NCBI RefSeq assembly: GCF_038446955.1 | Contig: NZ_CP151803.1 | Location: 5,208,001-5,272,000 of the forward strand | Length of the DNA: 64,000 nt | Reading direction: 5' to 3' | Origin: Pedobacter sp. FW305-3-2-15-E-R2A2 | GTDB taxonomy: Bacteria > Bacteroidota > Bacteroidia > Sphingobacteriales > Sphingobacteriaceae | Part shown: in pieces, positions 43,301 through 51,273 of the stretch | Position numbering within the stretch: position 1 is the stretch's first letter | Layout of the letters: each line of letters starts with the position of its first letter | Notes under the pieces: generated by a model | Told to the model about the DNA's origin: nothing | Databases searched by the model: none | Seen by the model: the letters and a program-made list of their open reading frames with translations, nothing else | Translations under genes and position numbers: made by a program

Positions 43301-44002
43301 TTCCAGTACTCCGGTAACCCGTTCCATCCGGACAATGAGGTCAACATCGGCCCCTGAAACCTTGACTTCTTTGGTTTTAAATCCCACATATGAAATAATC
43401 AATACCGCACGCTCTCCGGGGATTACAATAGAAAACTGTCCATCTGTACTGGTCACAACAGATACCTTAGATTCCCTCCCTTTCAGCCTGATGGTTGCAC
43501 CGGGTAGTCCGATGCCTTTTTCGTCTACAACTTTTCCGCTTATCGTAATATCAGGAAGCCTCACTGAACCACCTTGAACAGTCCCATCTTTCTCCGACAC
43601 AATTATAGTCTGGTCATTTACAAAATATTTCAATGGCTGCCCCTCAAAGATATTCTTCAACACATCATTCAATTCTGCATTTTTCACCTCTATTGTAATA
43701 TCTTTCGTCCCCTTAAGCGTTGTCGCAGTAACCATAAAATCGTAGCCTGTCTGCACACGAATCTCCCTGAACACTTTCAGCAAGGGTGCATTTCTCTCCG
43801 ACAAGGTAATTTTCTGAGCAAATGAGCTTGCGCTTACCTGTATGATTGCTGAAATTAAAAGAACCGTGGTTAGGTTAGCTCTCATGATCCATTTTCTTTT
43901 ATCTGAATCGCTGATCCGGCCAAATGCCGGGATCATAAACAGCAGTAGCTTAGCTATGTAGCGCGATGGCTCCCATAGACATTTCCTATAAAAACTGTAC
44001 AT
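40397..44002 (-). CDS. SusC/RagA-family TonB-linked receptor with STN domain (cluster 1)
   Basis: A 1201-residue outer-membrane transporter. After an N-terminal extension and signal (core MRANLTTVLLISAIIQVSAS, a possible alternative start at 43885) come an STN domain (about 68-130, LLKVFREIRVQTGYDFMV), a carboxypeptidase-regulatory domain (ISGKVVDEKGIGLPGATI) and a TonB box/plug (EEVTVVSTGYQSVPKERATGSF). Then follow NPNDIENVTILKDAAAASIWGARAANGVIVINTKKG and a beta-barrel. The STN domain indicates signalling to the FecR anti-sigma protein encoded upstream, so the cluster senses its own substrate. Confidence 0.95.
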   Translation of the reverse strand: MYSFYRKCLWEPSRYIAKLLLFMIPAFGRISDSDKRKWIMRANLTTVLLISAIIQVSASSFAQKITLSERNAPLLKVFREIRVQTGYDFMVTATTLKGTKDITIEVKNAELNDVLKNIFEGQPLKYFVNDQTIIVSEKDGTVQGGSVRLPDITISGKVVDEKGIGLPGATIRLKGRESKVSVVTSTDGQFSIVIPGERAVLIISYVGFKTKEVKVSGADVDLIVRMERVTGVLEEVTVVSTGYQSVPKERATGSFEKINNALLNRNTGSNLLSRLENVTPGMLIDRRLNPSRAPGIGNVTIRGQSTLTGSIAKPLIILDNFPYEGELDNINPNDIENVTILKDAAAASIWGARAANGVIVINTKKGNYNSSPDISFNTNFTIQNKPDLFALKPMSTSDYIDLEKRLFNEGFYDNKILDVYSWPYLSPVVELMLKARAPGATLSQAEADAQIDALRKYDARNDYLKYVYRADIAQQYAINIKGGGDQFNYLLSGGYDNNRFNVVKNNADRITLRTNIGYKPIKNLEFETSILYTQKNAESPGLPSVLNYDPGSTLPYTRLADDNGNPLVVGRDYGVRFLDSADPRYLDWRYRPLAELNTTSNIINTYDWLMNIAATYKFPKIFSTSIKYQYGKTLTEGKNLNGKDSYYTRNQINLLTELDSAQVKYNLPIGGILNQTSGNTNFYNIRGQVNANKNWNDKHELDALAGVEKSERHIKSNTFNTYGYNDELLTYADVDHLTQFLSPVFTYVNMPSGIDFTDQRIRFTSIFANAAYTYNKRYTVSASGRKDAANLFGVKANLRGAPFWSAGLSWNVSDEPFYHFALLPYLKFRATYGYQGNTDNNLSAYSSIRYSGVVNEFNLPYAILVNPANDNLRWERVGTFNFGLDFRSKNNVIFGSIEYYSKRSKDMLYVTPLDFTTGFNSATYNSSDMKGRGVDISLHLNNLQGNIKWNTDLFFNYNTNRITRFQPSDSGIDGYIGDGLTINSSLVVGKPSNAVFSYQWAGLDPETGDPLGYLNGEKSKDYALLTNVSPDQLQYHGSAVPVYSGGLRNTLSYKNISLSVNVIAKLGYVFRRPGLDYSSILDATSSGVTVGHADYSKRWQKPGDEIFTDVPSLAYPNDPLRNTFYQRSAALVEKADHIRLQDITLSYLLDNVRWPVRNIKIFTNLSNLGVIWKANKLGLDPEYYKGYPAPLTTAFGLSANF

Positions 44003-44157
44003 TTGTTTAGTTTGGGTTTATGCGTTGCGCCTTTTCATTTTCGAGGTGGTTCGGCTCTTCGCGGTTGATACCATATTTTCGTATGTTGTCTATCCAGACT
44101 TGGTCATCCTGATTCGCGTTGGGATGGCTTTTTTATTGGATGTCAGTTTAGGTAGCA

Positions 44158-45282
44158 TTATTTCATAACGGTGATCCTCCTTCCTTCAATCCTAAAGTGA
44201 ACGCCTTTTGTTTTTTCCAATATGCTGAGCACCTGACTGATATTCTTAGTCTGCGATACGGTGCCATAAAATCCTTCATTAGGGATCTTGCCCTCGTATT
44301 GAACCTCTACATTGTACCAGCGGGAGAGTTTCCGCATAATGCTTTCAATGTTCTCATTATTAAAGTAGAAATACCCTTTCTTCCAGGCTATGGCCTCTTC
44401 AACATCAATAGTTTTAACCATAAATCTCTGGTTTGTTAAAGTCGACTGCTCCCCTAGCTTCAGGATTTTAGATTCCACACCATTGTGGATTTTGACTGAT
44501 CCTTCCAATAAAGTCGTTTTTACACCCTGCTCATCTTTATAGGTATTGATGTTGAAATGTGTTCCTAAAACTTCTACTTCCTGTTCTGCCGTTTTCACGA
44601 TAAATGGCTGTTGTTTATTTTTTGCTACTTCAAAGTAGGCTTCGCCGCGTAAGTCAACTTTTCTATTAACTAACCTGGCAAAAGTTGAGGGGAATTTTAG
44701 TGAAGATGCGGCGTTTAGCCATACTTTGGTACCATCCGGTAATACGACCTGATACTGTCCACCAACGGGCGTTTCGATCGTATTGTAATTCTTTGCTGCT
44801 TCGATCTCTGGTTTGAGGTCGTTAATGCTGTATATCAGTTCTCCATCCGAAGTTTTTGTAATGTTAACTCCTGGCTGTTGTGCAAGCGTTCCATTTTTAG
44901 CATTGGTCAGGGTAATCCTCTTACCATCTGCCAAAGTCAGATAGGCTTTATTGCCACCAGGAAGGATATTGTTTTTTGCGTAAGATACTGAGGGAGTAAC
45001 ATCAGTTTTTTGATAAAAGTAATACGCTGTTCCAAGACATAGGATAATGGAAGCGGCCGCAGCAATACGGGGCCACCACATCCTGGAAGGTTTAGGGTAC
45101 TTTAGCGGCAAAGTAGCCCTTAGCAGTTCGATGATTTCATTTTCTTTCTCTTCATCAAGCTCAGCTTTGCTGTTTGCAGCGTGGTTGATGTACCAGGATT
45201 CCATCATTGTCTTTTGCTCCGGACTTAATGTACCTTCGTTGTATCCCTTTATTAATGACTTGAAAACATTTTCTTCGTTCAT
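44158..45282 (-). CDS. FecR-family anti-sigma factor (cluster 1)
   Basis: A 374-residue single-pass inner-membrane regulator. It has a cytoplasmic N-terminus (about 1-78), a transmembrane helix near 80-95 (IAAAASIILCLGTAYYFY), the periplasmic FecR domain (NTIETPVGGQYQVVLPDGTKVWLNA, GEAYFEVAKNKQQPFIVKT, VLGTHFNINTY), and a C-terminal STN-like segment (SIMRKLSRWYNVEVQYEG). It would hold the neighbouring ECF sigma factor until the STN domain of SusC signals. It lies 95 bases after the sigma gene and 155 bases before susC. Confidence 0.95.
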   Translation of the reverse strand: MNEENVFKSLIKGYNEGTLSPEQKTMMESWYINHAANSKAELDEEKENEIIELLRATLPLKYPKPSRMWWPRIAAAASIILCLGTAYYFYQKTDVTPSVSYAKNNILPGGNKAYLTLADGKRITLTNAKNGTLAQQPGVNITKTSDGELIYSINDLKPEIEAAKNYNTIETPVGGQYQVVLPDGTKVWLNAASSLKFPSTFARLVNRKVDLRGEAYFEVAKNKQQPFIVKTAEQEVEVLGTHFNINTYKDEQGVKTTLLEGSVKIHNGVESKILKLGEQSTLTNQRFMVKTIDVEEAIAWKKGYFYFNNENIESIMRKLSRWYNVEVQYEGKIPNEGFYGTVSQTKNISQVLSILEKTKGVHFRIEGRRITVMK

Positions 45283-45377
45283 GACTTATTGATAAGAGGC
45301 TCTTAACGCCTGTTATACCCCTAAGACAGCTAAGTAGGGCTAGCGTCATACGTCGATAGGAAAAAAAGATAAAATTT

Positions 45378-45959
45378 TTATAAAAAGGGGTAAATACTGA
45401 GGAAGGAATCCATTTTAAGCTTTAAGATTTTCATTGCCTTATACACCTGCTGCTTTGCGGTTTCGCTGGTAATGTTAAGGCGTTCGGATATTTCCTGGTA
45501 GCTCAGCTCTTCCTTTTTATTTAGAAGAAAGACTTCACGCATCTTTGCGGGCAATGCGTTTATTTCTTTCTCGATAACCGCTGCAAGTTCCTTTTCCCGG
45601 AGTTCATCGTCAACGATGTTATAACCCTCTACCATAAAACTGCTGATGGATTCGGCATATCTCAAAACCACTTTTTGATGAGAAAGCAGGTTAAAGATCT
45701 TGTTTCTGACGGAAGCATACAGATAAGAAGAGATGGAGGTTTTAAATTCCAGGTCTTCCCGCTTTTGCCAAAGCTGGAGAAAGACATCCTGTACGACATC
45801 ATGGGCTTCGTCATGGTCGGACAGCAGACGGAAGGCATGGCGCAGGAGAATCCTTGTGTACCGTTCAAAGATTTCAGTATACGCAAGCTGGTTGCCAGCC
45901 TTTAATAAGGCGACCAGTTCTACATCCGAAAGTTCACTATACAGTCTCATCATCAACAT
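45378..45959 (-). CDS. ECF-type RNA polymerase sigma factor (cluster 1)
   Basis: A 193-residue sigma-70 family protein of the Bacteroidota FecI-like group. Region 2 (FERYTRILLRHAFRLLSDHDEAHDVVQDVFLQLWQKRE, about 30-67) and region 4 (LPAKMREVFLLNKKEELSYQEISERLNITSETAKQQVYKAMKIL, about 133-176) are complete. The start could be any of three nearby ATGs (45959, 45953, 45950). It is expected to drive the susC-susD-redoxin-M16 genes downstream. FecR follows on the same strand. Confidence 0.95.
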   Translation of the reverse strand: MLMMRLYSELSDVELVALLKAGNQLAYTEIFERYTRILLRHAFRLLSDHDEAHDVVQDVFLQLWQKREDLEFKTSISSYLYASVRNKIFNLLSHQKVVLRYAESISSFMVEGYNIVDDELREKELAAVIEKEINALPAKMREVFLLNKKEELSYQEISERLNITSETAKQQVYKAMKILKLKMDSFLSIYPFL

Positions 45960-46068
45960 TTTGATTTTATGAGTTGCGGGATGCTGATATAAATTTACTA
46001 ATAAATTCAGGCAATGTTAAAAAAATATTTTCAAATTGTTAACACAATGAGAACTTTAGCGGGCAGAA

Positions 46069-46281
46069 TTAAAGATCGAAGCTCCTATGCTCGGTGAGTA
46101 AACTATCCATTGGTACTTCCAGAATTTCTATGATTTCATAAAATCTTCTCACAGTAAGTTCAGTCTCCCCACGTTCCAATTTTGAATAGGCGTTTTGGGA
46201 AATATTGAGTCGGAAAGCCATATATTCCTGGCTATAACCCTTAATCATTCTCTGAACTCTTATTTTGGCGGCAATTGGCAT
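46069..46281 (-). CDS. XRE-family helix-turn-helix regulator
   Basis: A 70-residue single-domain DNA-binding protein. The HTH covers about residues 6-62: KIRVQRMIKGYSQEYMAFRLNISQNAYSKLERGETELTVRRFYEIIEILEV. It has no ligand domain or toxin-like partner next to it. The sigma gene starts 109 bases downstream on the same strand, and a noncoding region of about 730 bases lies upstream. Targets unknown; it could be a free-standing regulator of either neighbour. Confidence 0.88.
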   Translation of the reverse strand: MPIAAKIRVQRMIKGYSQEYMAFRLNISQNAYSKLERGETELTVRRFYEIIEILEVPMDSLLTEHRSFDL

Positions 46282-47012
46282 GGCATTTTATCTATAATTA
46301 ACAGAGAATATAACGAAATCAAACACAAATAGTTACAGAAAAGTAAAATTTAATGTAAAAATGTATTTTTTTATGACAATTATACTAAATAATGAATTAG
46401 TAAAAAAAACAGTTTTCACATTCCTTCAATACAACTCTAGCATTTAAAATAGCCAATCAAAGACAAGCATATCACACTGTAATTCAGCACAATTAAGAAC
46501 TTAATTCTTATAGGAATATTGGAAGTAATCATTGATTGAGCGTTTATTTTATAAAAAAATTATTTTACTGTCGTCCGAAACTTAAAAGCTTAATGTCTTT
46601 ATAGAAGACAGAAACTTCAAATTTCTATAAAGACATGACCACAAGTTAAGCAATTAGCCAGGAAGTAATTACAAAAAAAATATTTTTTTATATCTCAGTT
46701 CTGTCATTTTAAACCCAGGGCATTAAACAGGCGATTTTTAATCCAATTAACTCAGCCACAGACCCTATCATTAGGATTCAATCCTTAAAAAAGTTTAAAA
46801 GCTTAGGAACGGAATCTTCGAAAACCCGGATCGGGATCTGCAGAATCAAGATATTATATAAAATCCTTCAGCCCCTGTAGATACTGAAAATCGCTTATCC
46901 TCAATTTAAATTCATATTACAGTGTTTTCGCTTATTAATGTGTTAGCTTTAGAAAATATCCCATTACGTTCACTTCCTACACATTTTTAAATACGGCCTT
47001 TTAGCTAAGAAT
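46282..47012. other. A+T-rich noncoding region of about 730 bases
   Basis: No credible coding sequence on either strand. The only clear structure is a 14-base perfect inverted repeat (46593-46606 with 46623-46636, ATGTCTTTATAGAA and its complement) with a 16-base spacer. It lacks a following T-tract, so it is not a typical terminator. A shorter dyad TAAGAA/TTCTTA lies near 46494-46510. The promoters of the XRE gene and of the histidine kinase gene must lie here; none matched the consensus clearly. Confidence 0.5.
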
Positions 47013-48137
47013 ATGAAAAAAAACGATTCTGATGAATTAATCATTGCTAACAGGGAGATCGCCTTTCAAAATAAAGAGAAAGAAGACTGGGCTGCGGAGT
47101 TGGCAATTGCCAATAAAGAGCTGATTTTTCAGAACGCAGAAAAAGAAAACCGCGCTGCAGAGCTTGCCATAGCCAATAAAGAGCTTGCTTTTCAAAATGA
47201 AGAAAAAGAAAAGCTGGCCGCAGAACTTGTCATTGCCAATAAAGAGCTGATTTTTCAGAACGAAGAAAAAGAAAACCGTGCTGCAGAGCTTGTCATAGCC
47301 AATAAAGAACTTGCTTTTCAAAATGAAGAAAAGGAAAAAAGAGCCGAAGAGTTAATCATTGCAAACAAAGAACTAAAAAATGCGGAAGATGACATTCGCA
47401 AACTAAACGACGAGTTAGAACAGAAGGTCATTCAACGTACAGCGCAGCTTGAATCCGTAAATAAAGAACTGGAATCATTTTCCTACTCCGTATCCCATGA
47501 CTTACGTGCCCCAATCAGGGCAATTAATGGATACACAAAAATTCTGACAGAGGATTATGCGGAAAACTTTGATGCTGATGGGCTAAAAATCCTTCAGTCC
47601 ATCATTAGAAATTCGAAAAAGATGGGGGAACTCATTGATGATTTACTGGCTTTTTCCAAACTGGGCAGAAAACAAGTCGGCTTTTCCGAAATAGACATGC
47701 CCCACCTTGTAAATATGGTTCGGGAAGAATTGTTATTCGAAGACCAGGAAAACATCCCTGAATTTGAAATTACTGAACTTCAAAATGCTAAAGGAGACAA
47801 ATCATTGATTAAACAGGTATGGATCAATCTGATTTCCAATGCCATTAAATATTCAAAATATAAAGTAAAAACGAAAATCGAAATCGGTGCCTACAAAAAA
47901 GACCAGCTCATTGTATATTATGTAAAGGATGCAGGAGCCGGATTTGATATGCAATACTATGATAAACTTTTCGGAGTTTTTCAAAGGTTACATTCCCAGG
48001 AAGAATTTGAGGGTACGGGAATTGGGTTAGCCATCGTGCAAAAAATAGTGCAACGACACCATGGAACCGTTTGGGCAGAATCCGTAATCAGCGAAGGATC
48101 CTGCTTTTATTTTACCCTGCCAGCTATAAACGATTAA
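47013..48137 (+). CDS. Histidine kinase with repetitive coiled-coil N-terminus
   Basis: A 374-residue cytoplasmic sensor kinase. Residues 6-122 consist of five full and one partial 21-residue repeats (consensus AAELxIANKELxFQNEEKEKR), that is three heptads each, forming a continuous coiled coil that runs on to about residue 155. There is no PAS, GAF or membrane sensor. The kinase core has His162 in SVSHDLRAPIRAINGY, the N box NLISNAIKYS, and G boxes DAGAGFD and GTGIGLAIV. It resembles the output part of bacteriophytochrome-like kinases. It is followed by two genes with receiver domains (10 and 15 bases), so the three form one signalling operon. Confidence 0.94.
   Translation: MKKNDSDELIIANREIAFQNKEKEDWAAELAIANKELIFQNAEKENRAAELAIANKELAFQNEEKEKLAAELVIANKELIFQNEEKENRAAELVIANKELAFQNEEKEKRAEELIIANKELKNAEDDIRKLNDELEQKVIQRTAQLESVNKELESFSYSVSHDLRAPIRAINGYTKILTEDYAENFDADGLKILQSIIRNSKKMGELIDDLLAFSKLGRKQVGFSEIDMPHLVNMVREELLFEDQENIPEFEITELQNAKGDKSLIKQVWINLISNAIKYSKYKVKTKIEIGAYKKDQLIVYYVKDAGAGFDMQYYDKLFGVFQRLHSQEEFEGTGIGLAIVQKIVQRHHGTVWAESVISEGSCFYFTLPAIND
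47028..47378 (+). repeat. 63-base tandem coding repeats in the histidine kinase gene
   Basis: Five complete 63-base units plus a partial one encode the 21-residue coiled-coil repeats. Units alternate in type (KELIFQN and KELAFQN), giving a 126-base higher-order period, which points to recent duplication of a two-unit block. Neighbouring copies are very similar at DNA level, so copy number may vary between strains. Confidence 0.85.
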
Positions 48138-48147
48138 ATCAAAAAAA

Positions 48148-48588
48148 ATGAGTTACCATAACGTTGAAATTTTATTTGTTGAAGACAGCCAGGACGATGC
48201 TGCACTCACCATTCGCGCACTTAAAAAAAATGGCTTCAGCAACAAACTCCATCATGTGATTGATGGCGCGGAAGCATTGGACTTTATTTATTGCAAAGGA
48301 GCATATGCAGATCGGAGCAGTACAGAATTTCCAAAATTGATCCTACTCGATTTAAAGATGCCAAAGGTATCCGGTCTGCAAGTATTGGAAAAGATAAAAT
48401 CAGATCCGATTTTTAAATCAATCCCAGTGGTCATGCTTACCTCCTCTAATGAAGGTCCCGACATCGAAAAATGCTTTGAACTTGGGGCAAACAGTTATAT
48501 CGTGAAACCGGTTGACAGCGATAACTTTTTCAATGCAGTAAAAGAGATCGGATTGTATTGGATAATATTAAGTCAGCAGCCACACTAA
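48148..48588 (+). CDS. Single-domain response regulator (Rcp1-like)
   Basis: A 146-residue receiver domain without output domain. The acidic pair is in FVEDSQDDA, the phosphoacceptor is Asp68 in LILLDLKMPKVSG, the Thr/Ser is in VVMLTSSNEG, and the lysine is in YIVKPVD. The CKGAYADRSSTEFPKLILLD type of insertion before the acceptor strand is typical of Rcp1-like regulators that partner phytochrome-like kinases. It lies 10 bases after the kinase gene and likely relays phosphate within this operon. Confidence 0.95.
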   Translation: MSYHNVEILFVEDSQDDAALTIRALKKNGFSNKLHHVIDGAEALDFIYCKGAYADRSSTEFPKLILLDLKMPKVSGLQVLEKIKSDPIFKSIPVVMLTSSNEGPDIEKCFELGANSYIVKPVDSDNFFNAVKEIGLYWIILSQQPH

Positions 48589-48603
48589 CATAAAGAATAA
48601 ATA

Positions 48604-50133
48604 ATGACACCAGGTCTTAAAATACTTATTCTAGAAGACAACGAAAGCGATGCTGATCTGCTGATCCGTGAATTAAAAAAATCAGAATTGAGCTTTACAG
48701 CTGAAATTGTACAGACTCGTACTGCGTTCGAGAACGCATTGGAAAATTTTGATCCGGATCTCATCTTATCAGACTATTCCCTTCCCTCTTTTGATGCGGT
48801 CACTGCTTTCCAAATCAAGCAGGATAAACATGCCCATACCCCATTTATTATTGTTTCGGGATTTATTGGGGAAGAAAATGTGGTGGAGCTGATCAAGGCG
48901 GGCGTAACCGATTATGTATCTAAGAATAAACTGGTTACACTCTCTACAAAAATCAACAGGGCATTAAATGACACCCGGGCGAGGAAAGAAAAAATAATAA
49001 CGGATGAAAAGTTAAAGGTCATTAACCAGGAGCTTTTAGAACTGAACCAGGAGTTGGAAGTACGCGTGATTAACCGCACAAAAGCATTGGCAGAGAGTGA
49101 AGCCAGGTTCCGCAGCATGATGGAGACCATTCCCCAGATTGCCTGGACAAATACGACAAAAGCCGAAGTTGTTTTTTACAACCAGCGCTGGTATGACTAT
49201 ACTGGATTGGACAAGGAACAAACTAAATTACTTGGATTTAAAACTGTGGTTCACCAGGACGACCTTCAGCTGGGGATTGATCAGTTCAGTTCGATCCTGA
49301 GTAACAATGAGGGCGGTGAATTTCAAATCCGTGTAAAACGTGCGGATGAACTTTACAGGTGGCACCTGATCCGGTTAATGCCGATCATGGATCTGCAGGA
49401 TCAGGTTCAGCTTTGGGCGGGTACCGCTACAGATATACAGGAACTCCGTTTGCTGCAACAGTATAAAGACGATTTCATCATCATTGCCAGTCACGAGCTC
49501 AAGACGCCGATAACCAGTTTAAAAGCATCGTTACAGCTTCTGGACAGAATAAAGGATCAACCATCCCCAACTATGCTGCCCAAACTCATTGTACAGGCTA
49601 ATAAGAGCCTGGGTAAGGTGAACGCGCTGATTGAAGACCTGCTAAATGCAGGTAAGGCAAATCAGGGACAGCTTCATATCAACCCCCAACATTTTGCTTT
49701 ATCTGAGGTCGTTACAGACCGTTCTAATGATCTAAATGCAGAAGGTGTATATGCCATCGTAACAGAAGGAGACCTGCAAATGGAAGTATATGCAGACATC
49801 ATCCGCGTCGAACAGATCCTCATTAACTTTATTAACAATGCCATAAAGTACGCTCCGGAATCAAAAGAAATAAGGATCTGTATTGAAAAAGAAAATGACA
49901 TGGTCAAAGTTTCTGTTATGGACAAGGGGCCCGGCATACCATCCGAAAAATTGCGTTATATTTTTGACCGTTATTACCGCGCAGAAAGCAATGACGGCAG
50001 CTATAAAGGTTTAGGCCTTGGACTCTACATTTGTGCAGAAATCATTAAAAAACACAATGGACAGATCGGTGTGGAAAGCGAATTAGGAAAGGGCAGCAGT
50101 TTTTGGTTTACCTTACCTGTTCTGCCCTTTTAA
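48604..50133 (+). CDS. Receiver-PAS-histidine kinase hybrid
   Basis: A 509-residue protein. The receiver domain spans 1-125 with acidic ED at 11-12, acceptor Asp57 in LILSDYSLP and Lys in YVSKNKL. A short coiled coil (about 130-160) leads to a PAS domain (about 163-285, ARFRSMMETIPQIAWTNTT, WYDYTGLDKEQTKLLGF, WAGTATDIQE). The kinase core has His297 in IASHELKTPITSLKASLQLL, the N box NFINNAIKYAPES, and G boxes DKGPGIPSEKLRYIFDRYYR and GLGLGLYIC. With the receiver in front it can be controlled by the upstream kinase, giving a phosphorelay cascade. No membrane segment. Confidence 0.95.
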   Translation: MTPGLKILILEDNESDADLLIRELKKSELSFTAEIVQTRTAFENALENFDPDLILSDYSLPSFDAVTAFQIKQDKHAHTPFIIVSGFIGEENVVELIKAGVTDYVSKNKLVTLSTKINRALNDTRARKEKIITDEKLKVINQELLELNQELEVRVINRTKALAESEARFRSMMETIPQIAWTNTTKAEVVFYNQRWYDYTGLDKEQTKLLGFKTVVHQDDLQLGIDQFSSILSNNEGGEFQIRVKRADELYRWHLIRLMPIMDLQDQVQLWAGTATDIQELRLLQQYKDDFIIIASHELKTPITSLKASLQLLDRIKDQPSPTMLPKLIVQANKSLGKVNALIEDLLNAGKANQGQLHINPQHFALSEVVTDRSNDLNAEGVYAIVTEGDLQMEVYADIIRVEQILINFINNAIKYAPESKEIRICIEKENDMVKVSVMDKGPGIPSEKLRYIFDRYYRAESNDGSYKGLGLGLYICAEIIKKHNGQIGVESELGKGSSFWFTLPVLPF

Positions 50134-50151
50134 ATTAAAAAGGCATCTCTT

Positions 50152-50262
50152 TTACTTCAGGGCTGTTTTGTCAAAATATTCTTCCGGACTATGCAGGAGG
50201 TTGCAACTGCTGTTGATACACAACAGCAGTAACAAAGTGATTTTAAAGAGATGATCTTTCAT
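50152..50262 (-). CDS. Very small predicted lipoprotein (36 residues)
   Basis: A 36-codon frame starting 22 bases after the DUF4870 gene on the same strand. The product has a basic start, a leucine-rich core and a good lipobox INSSC with acylated Cys20, leaving only 17 residues (NLLHSPEEYFDKTALK) after it. The signal is convincing enough to report. It could be a genuine small lipoprotein or the N-terminal remnant of a longer one. The 10-base perfect inverted repeat 50206-50215/50221-50230 falls inside it. Confidence 0.5.
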   Translation of the reverse strand: MKDHLFKITLLLLLCINSSCNLLHSPEEYFDKTALK

Positions 50263-50284
50263 CTATGGATTTCCTAATCAGCCT

Positions 50285-50608
50285 TTATCCTATAAAGGCA
50301 AATTTGTTCTCAAACATTTTCCCAACAAGAGGGGTTGGCTTTTCTGCTCCATTTGCCGCGTTGATGATGCCCATAATCCAAAGTACGACAATGACCAAAC
50401 CTACGATCCCTAAAAAAGAAAGGGCAGGAATAATCGTGGCTACAATAGTCAGGACGACATTAAAAATAATGCTGACGATGGCCAGGCCCAATGCTTGTCG
50501 GAGGTGATATTTAAGCAGGGAATCTGCCTTTTCTTTTCCATTAAAATAGGCGATTAGCCAGCCAATAAGGGTAATGTAGGATACGATGGATAAGGTTTTG
50601 TTGTTCAT
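50285..50608 (-). CDS. DUF4870/Tic20-like small membrane protein
   Basis: A 107-residue protein with three to four transmembrane segments: about 6-22, 41-61 and 64-85. The pattern LSIVSYITLIGWLIAYF, KYHLRQALGLAIVSI and VLWIMGIINAANGAEKPTPLVGK matches DUF4870, where the HLRQALGL segment and the G-x3-A near the end are conserved. The family is widespread and of unknown function. It probably forms a unit with the 36-residue lipoprotein downstream. Confidence 0.88.
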   Translation of the reverse strand: MNNKTLSIVSYITLIGWLIAYFNGKEKADSLLKYHLRQALGLAIVSIIFNVVLTIVATIIPALSFLGIVGLVIVVLWIMGIINAANGAEKPTPLVGKMFENKFAFIG

Positions 50609-50757
50609 GTTGCTATTGAAAAATTGTTCAACAGCAAAGGTGTAACCTTAGCCATCCTTTTCCAAGCCTCGCCCTGCTACAAAACAGCTACACCTTTCCG
50701 GACAGGTGTATACAATACGTCTACATCAAAGCAAGTTCGTAACACTGCTCCATAGGA

Positions 50758-51258
50758 TTAGGAAACAACCATGCTCAGCAAGAATGCAGCCACATATAAA
50801 CCTATTCCATAGATCGCATGTGCTTTCAGGCTTCTAAACCTCGCCAGGTTTGGATTCGGTGTTTTAGAAGCGGCAATTCCAAAGCCAAATGCCGGCTGCA
50901 TCAGGAAAAATGGGGCAACTGTGGTGAGCAAACCTATGGTAATGGCTGGCCAGAAAGTTGGCCGGTATGCCCATTCCGTACCCCAAATCAGTAAAAGTAG
51001 AAAAGCGAAGGAGATACCGATCAGGTAATGTGCAAGCCATCCGATGGCCCGTTCGTACTTGATGCTTTCTGTTTGCAGGATGTTTTTATGGGAAAACACC
51101 CCGTTTTTAAAGTGTCCGATCCAGCGGCCGACGATGCCAAAGTCCAGAGAAGGGATTTTAAACAAGCGCTTGATGAGGATGGCATAGATATCCATAATCA
51201 GGGTTGCCCCTATACCGATGATCAATGAAAAGGCGATGAGTTCTAAATAGGTATTCAT
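50758..51258 (-). CDS. DUF2938 family membrane protein
   Basis: A 166-residue protein with four predicted transmembrane helices. The features FSLIIGIGATLIMDIYAIL, VGRWIGH, ERAIGWLAHYLIGISFAFLLL, PFFLMQPAFGFGIAASKTPNPN and SLKAHAIYGIGLYVAAFLL fit DUF2938. Several histidines (GHF, AHYLI, KAHAIYG) lie in or near the helices and could bind metal or heme; that is speculation. It lies 15 bases after the GNAT gene and is the end of the receptor - GNAT - DUF2938 series. Confidence 0.85.
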   Translation of the reverse strand: MNTYLELIAFSLIIGIGATLIMDIYAILIKRLFKIPSLDFGIVGRWIGHFKNGVFSHKNILQTESIKYERAIGWLAHYLIGISFAFLLLLIWGTEWAYRPTFWPAITIGLLTTVAPFFLMQPAFGFGIAASKTPNPNLARFRSLKAHAIYGIGLYVAAFLLSMVVS

Positions 51259-51273
51259 CTGTATTACTTTAAA

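Noticed and set aside
47028..47378. Regular 63-base repeats as a CRISPR array
   Set aside because: The units are contiguous with no spacers, stay in frame and encode a coiled coil inside a histidine kinase.
50206..50230. 10-base-pair inverted repeat after the hybrid kinase gene as its terminator
   Set aside because: No T-tract follows, and the sequence lies inside the small lipoprotein frame on the other strand.
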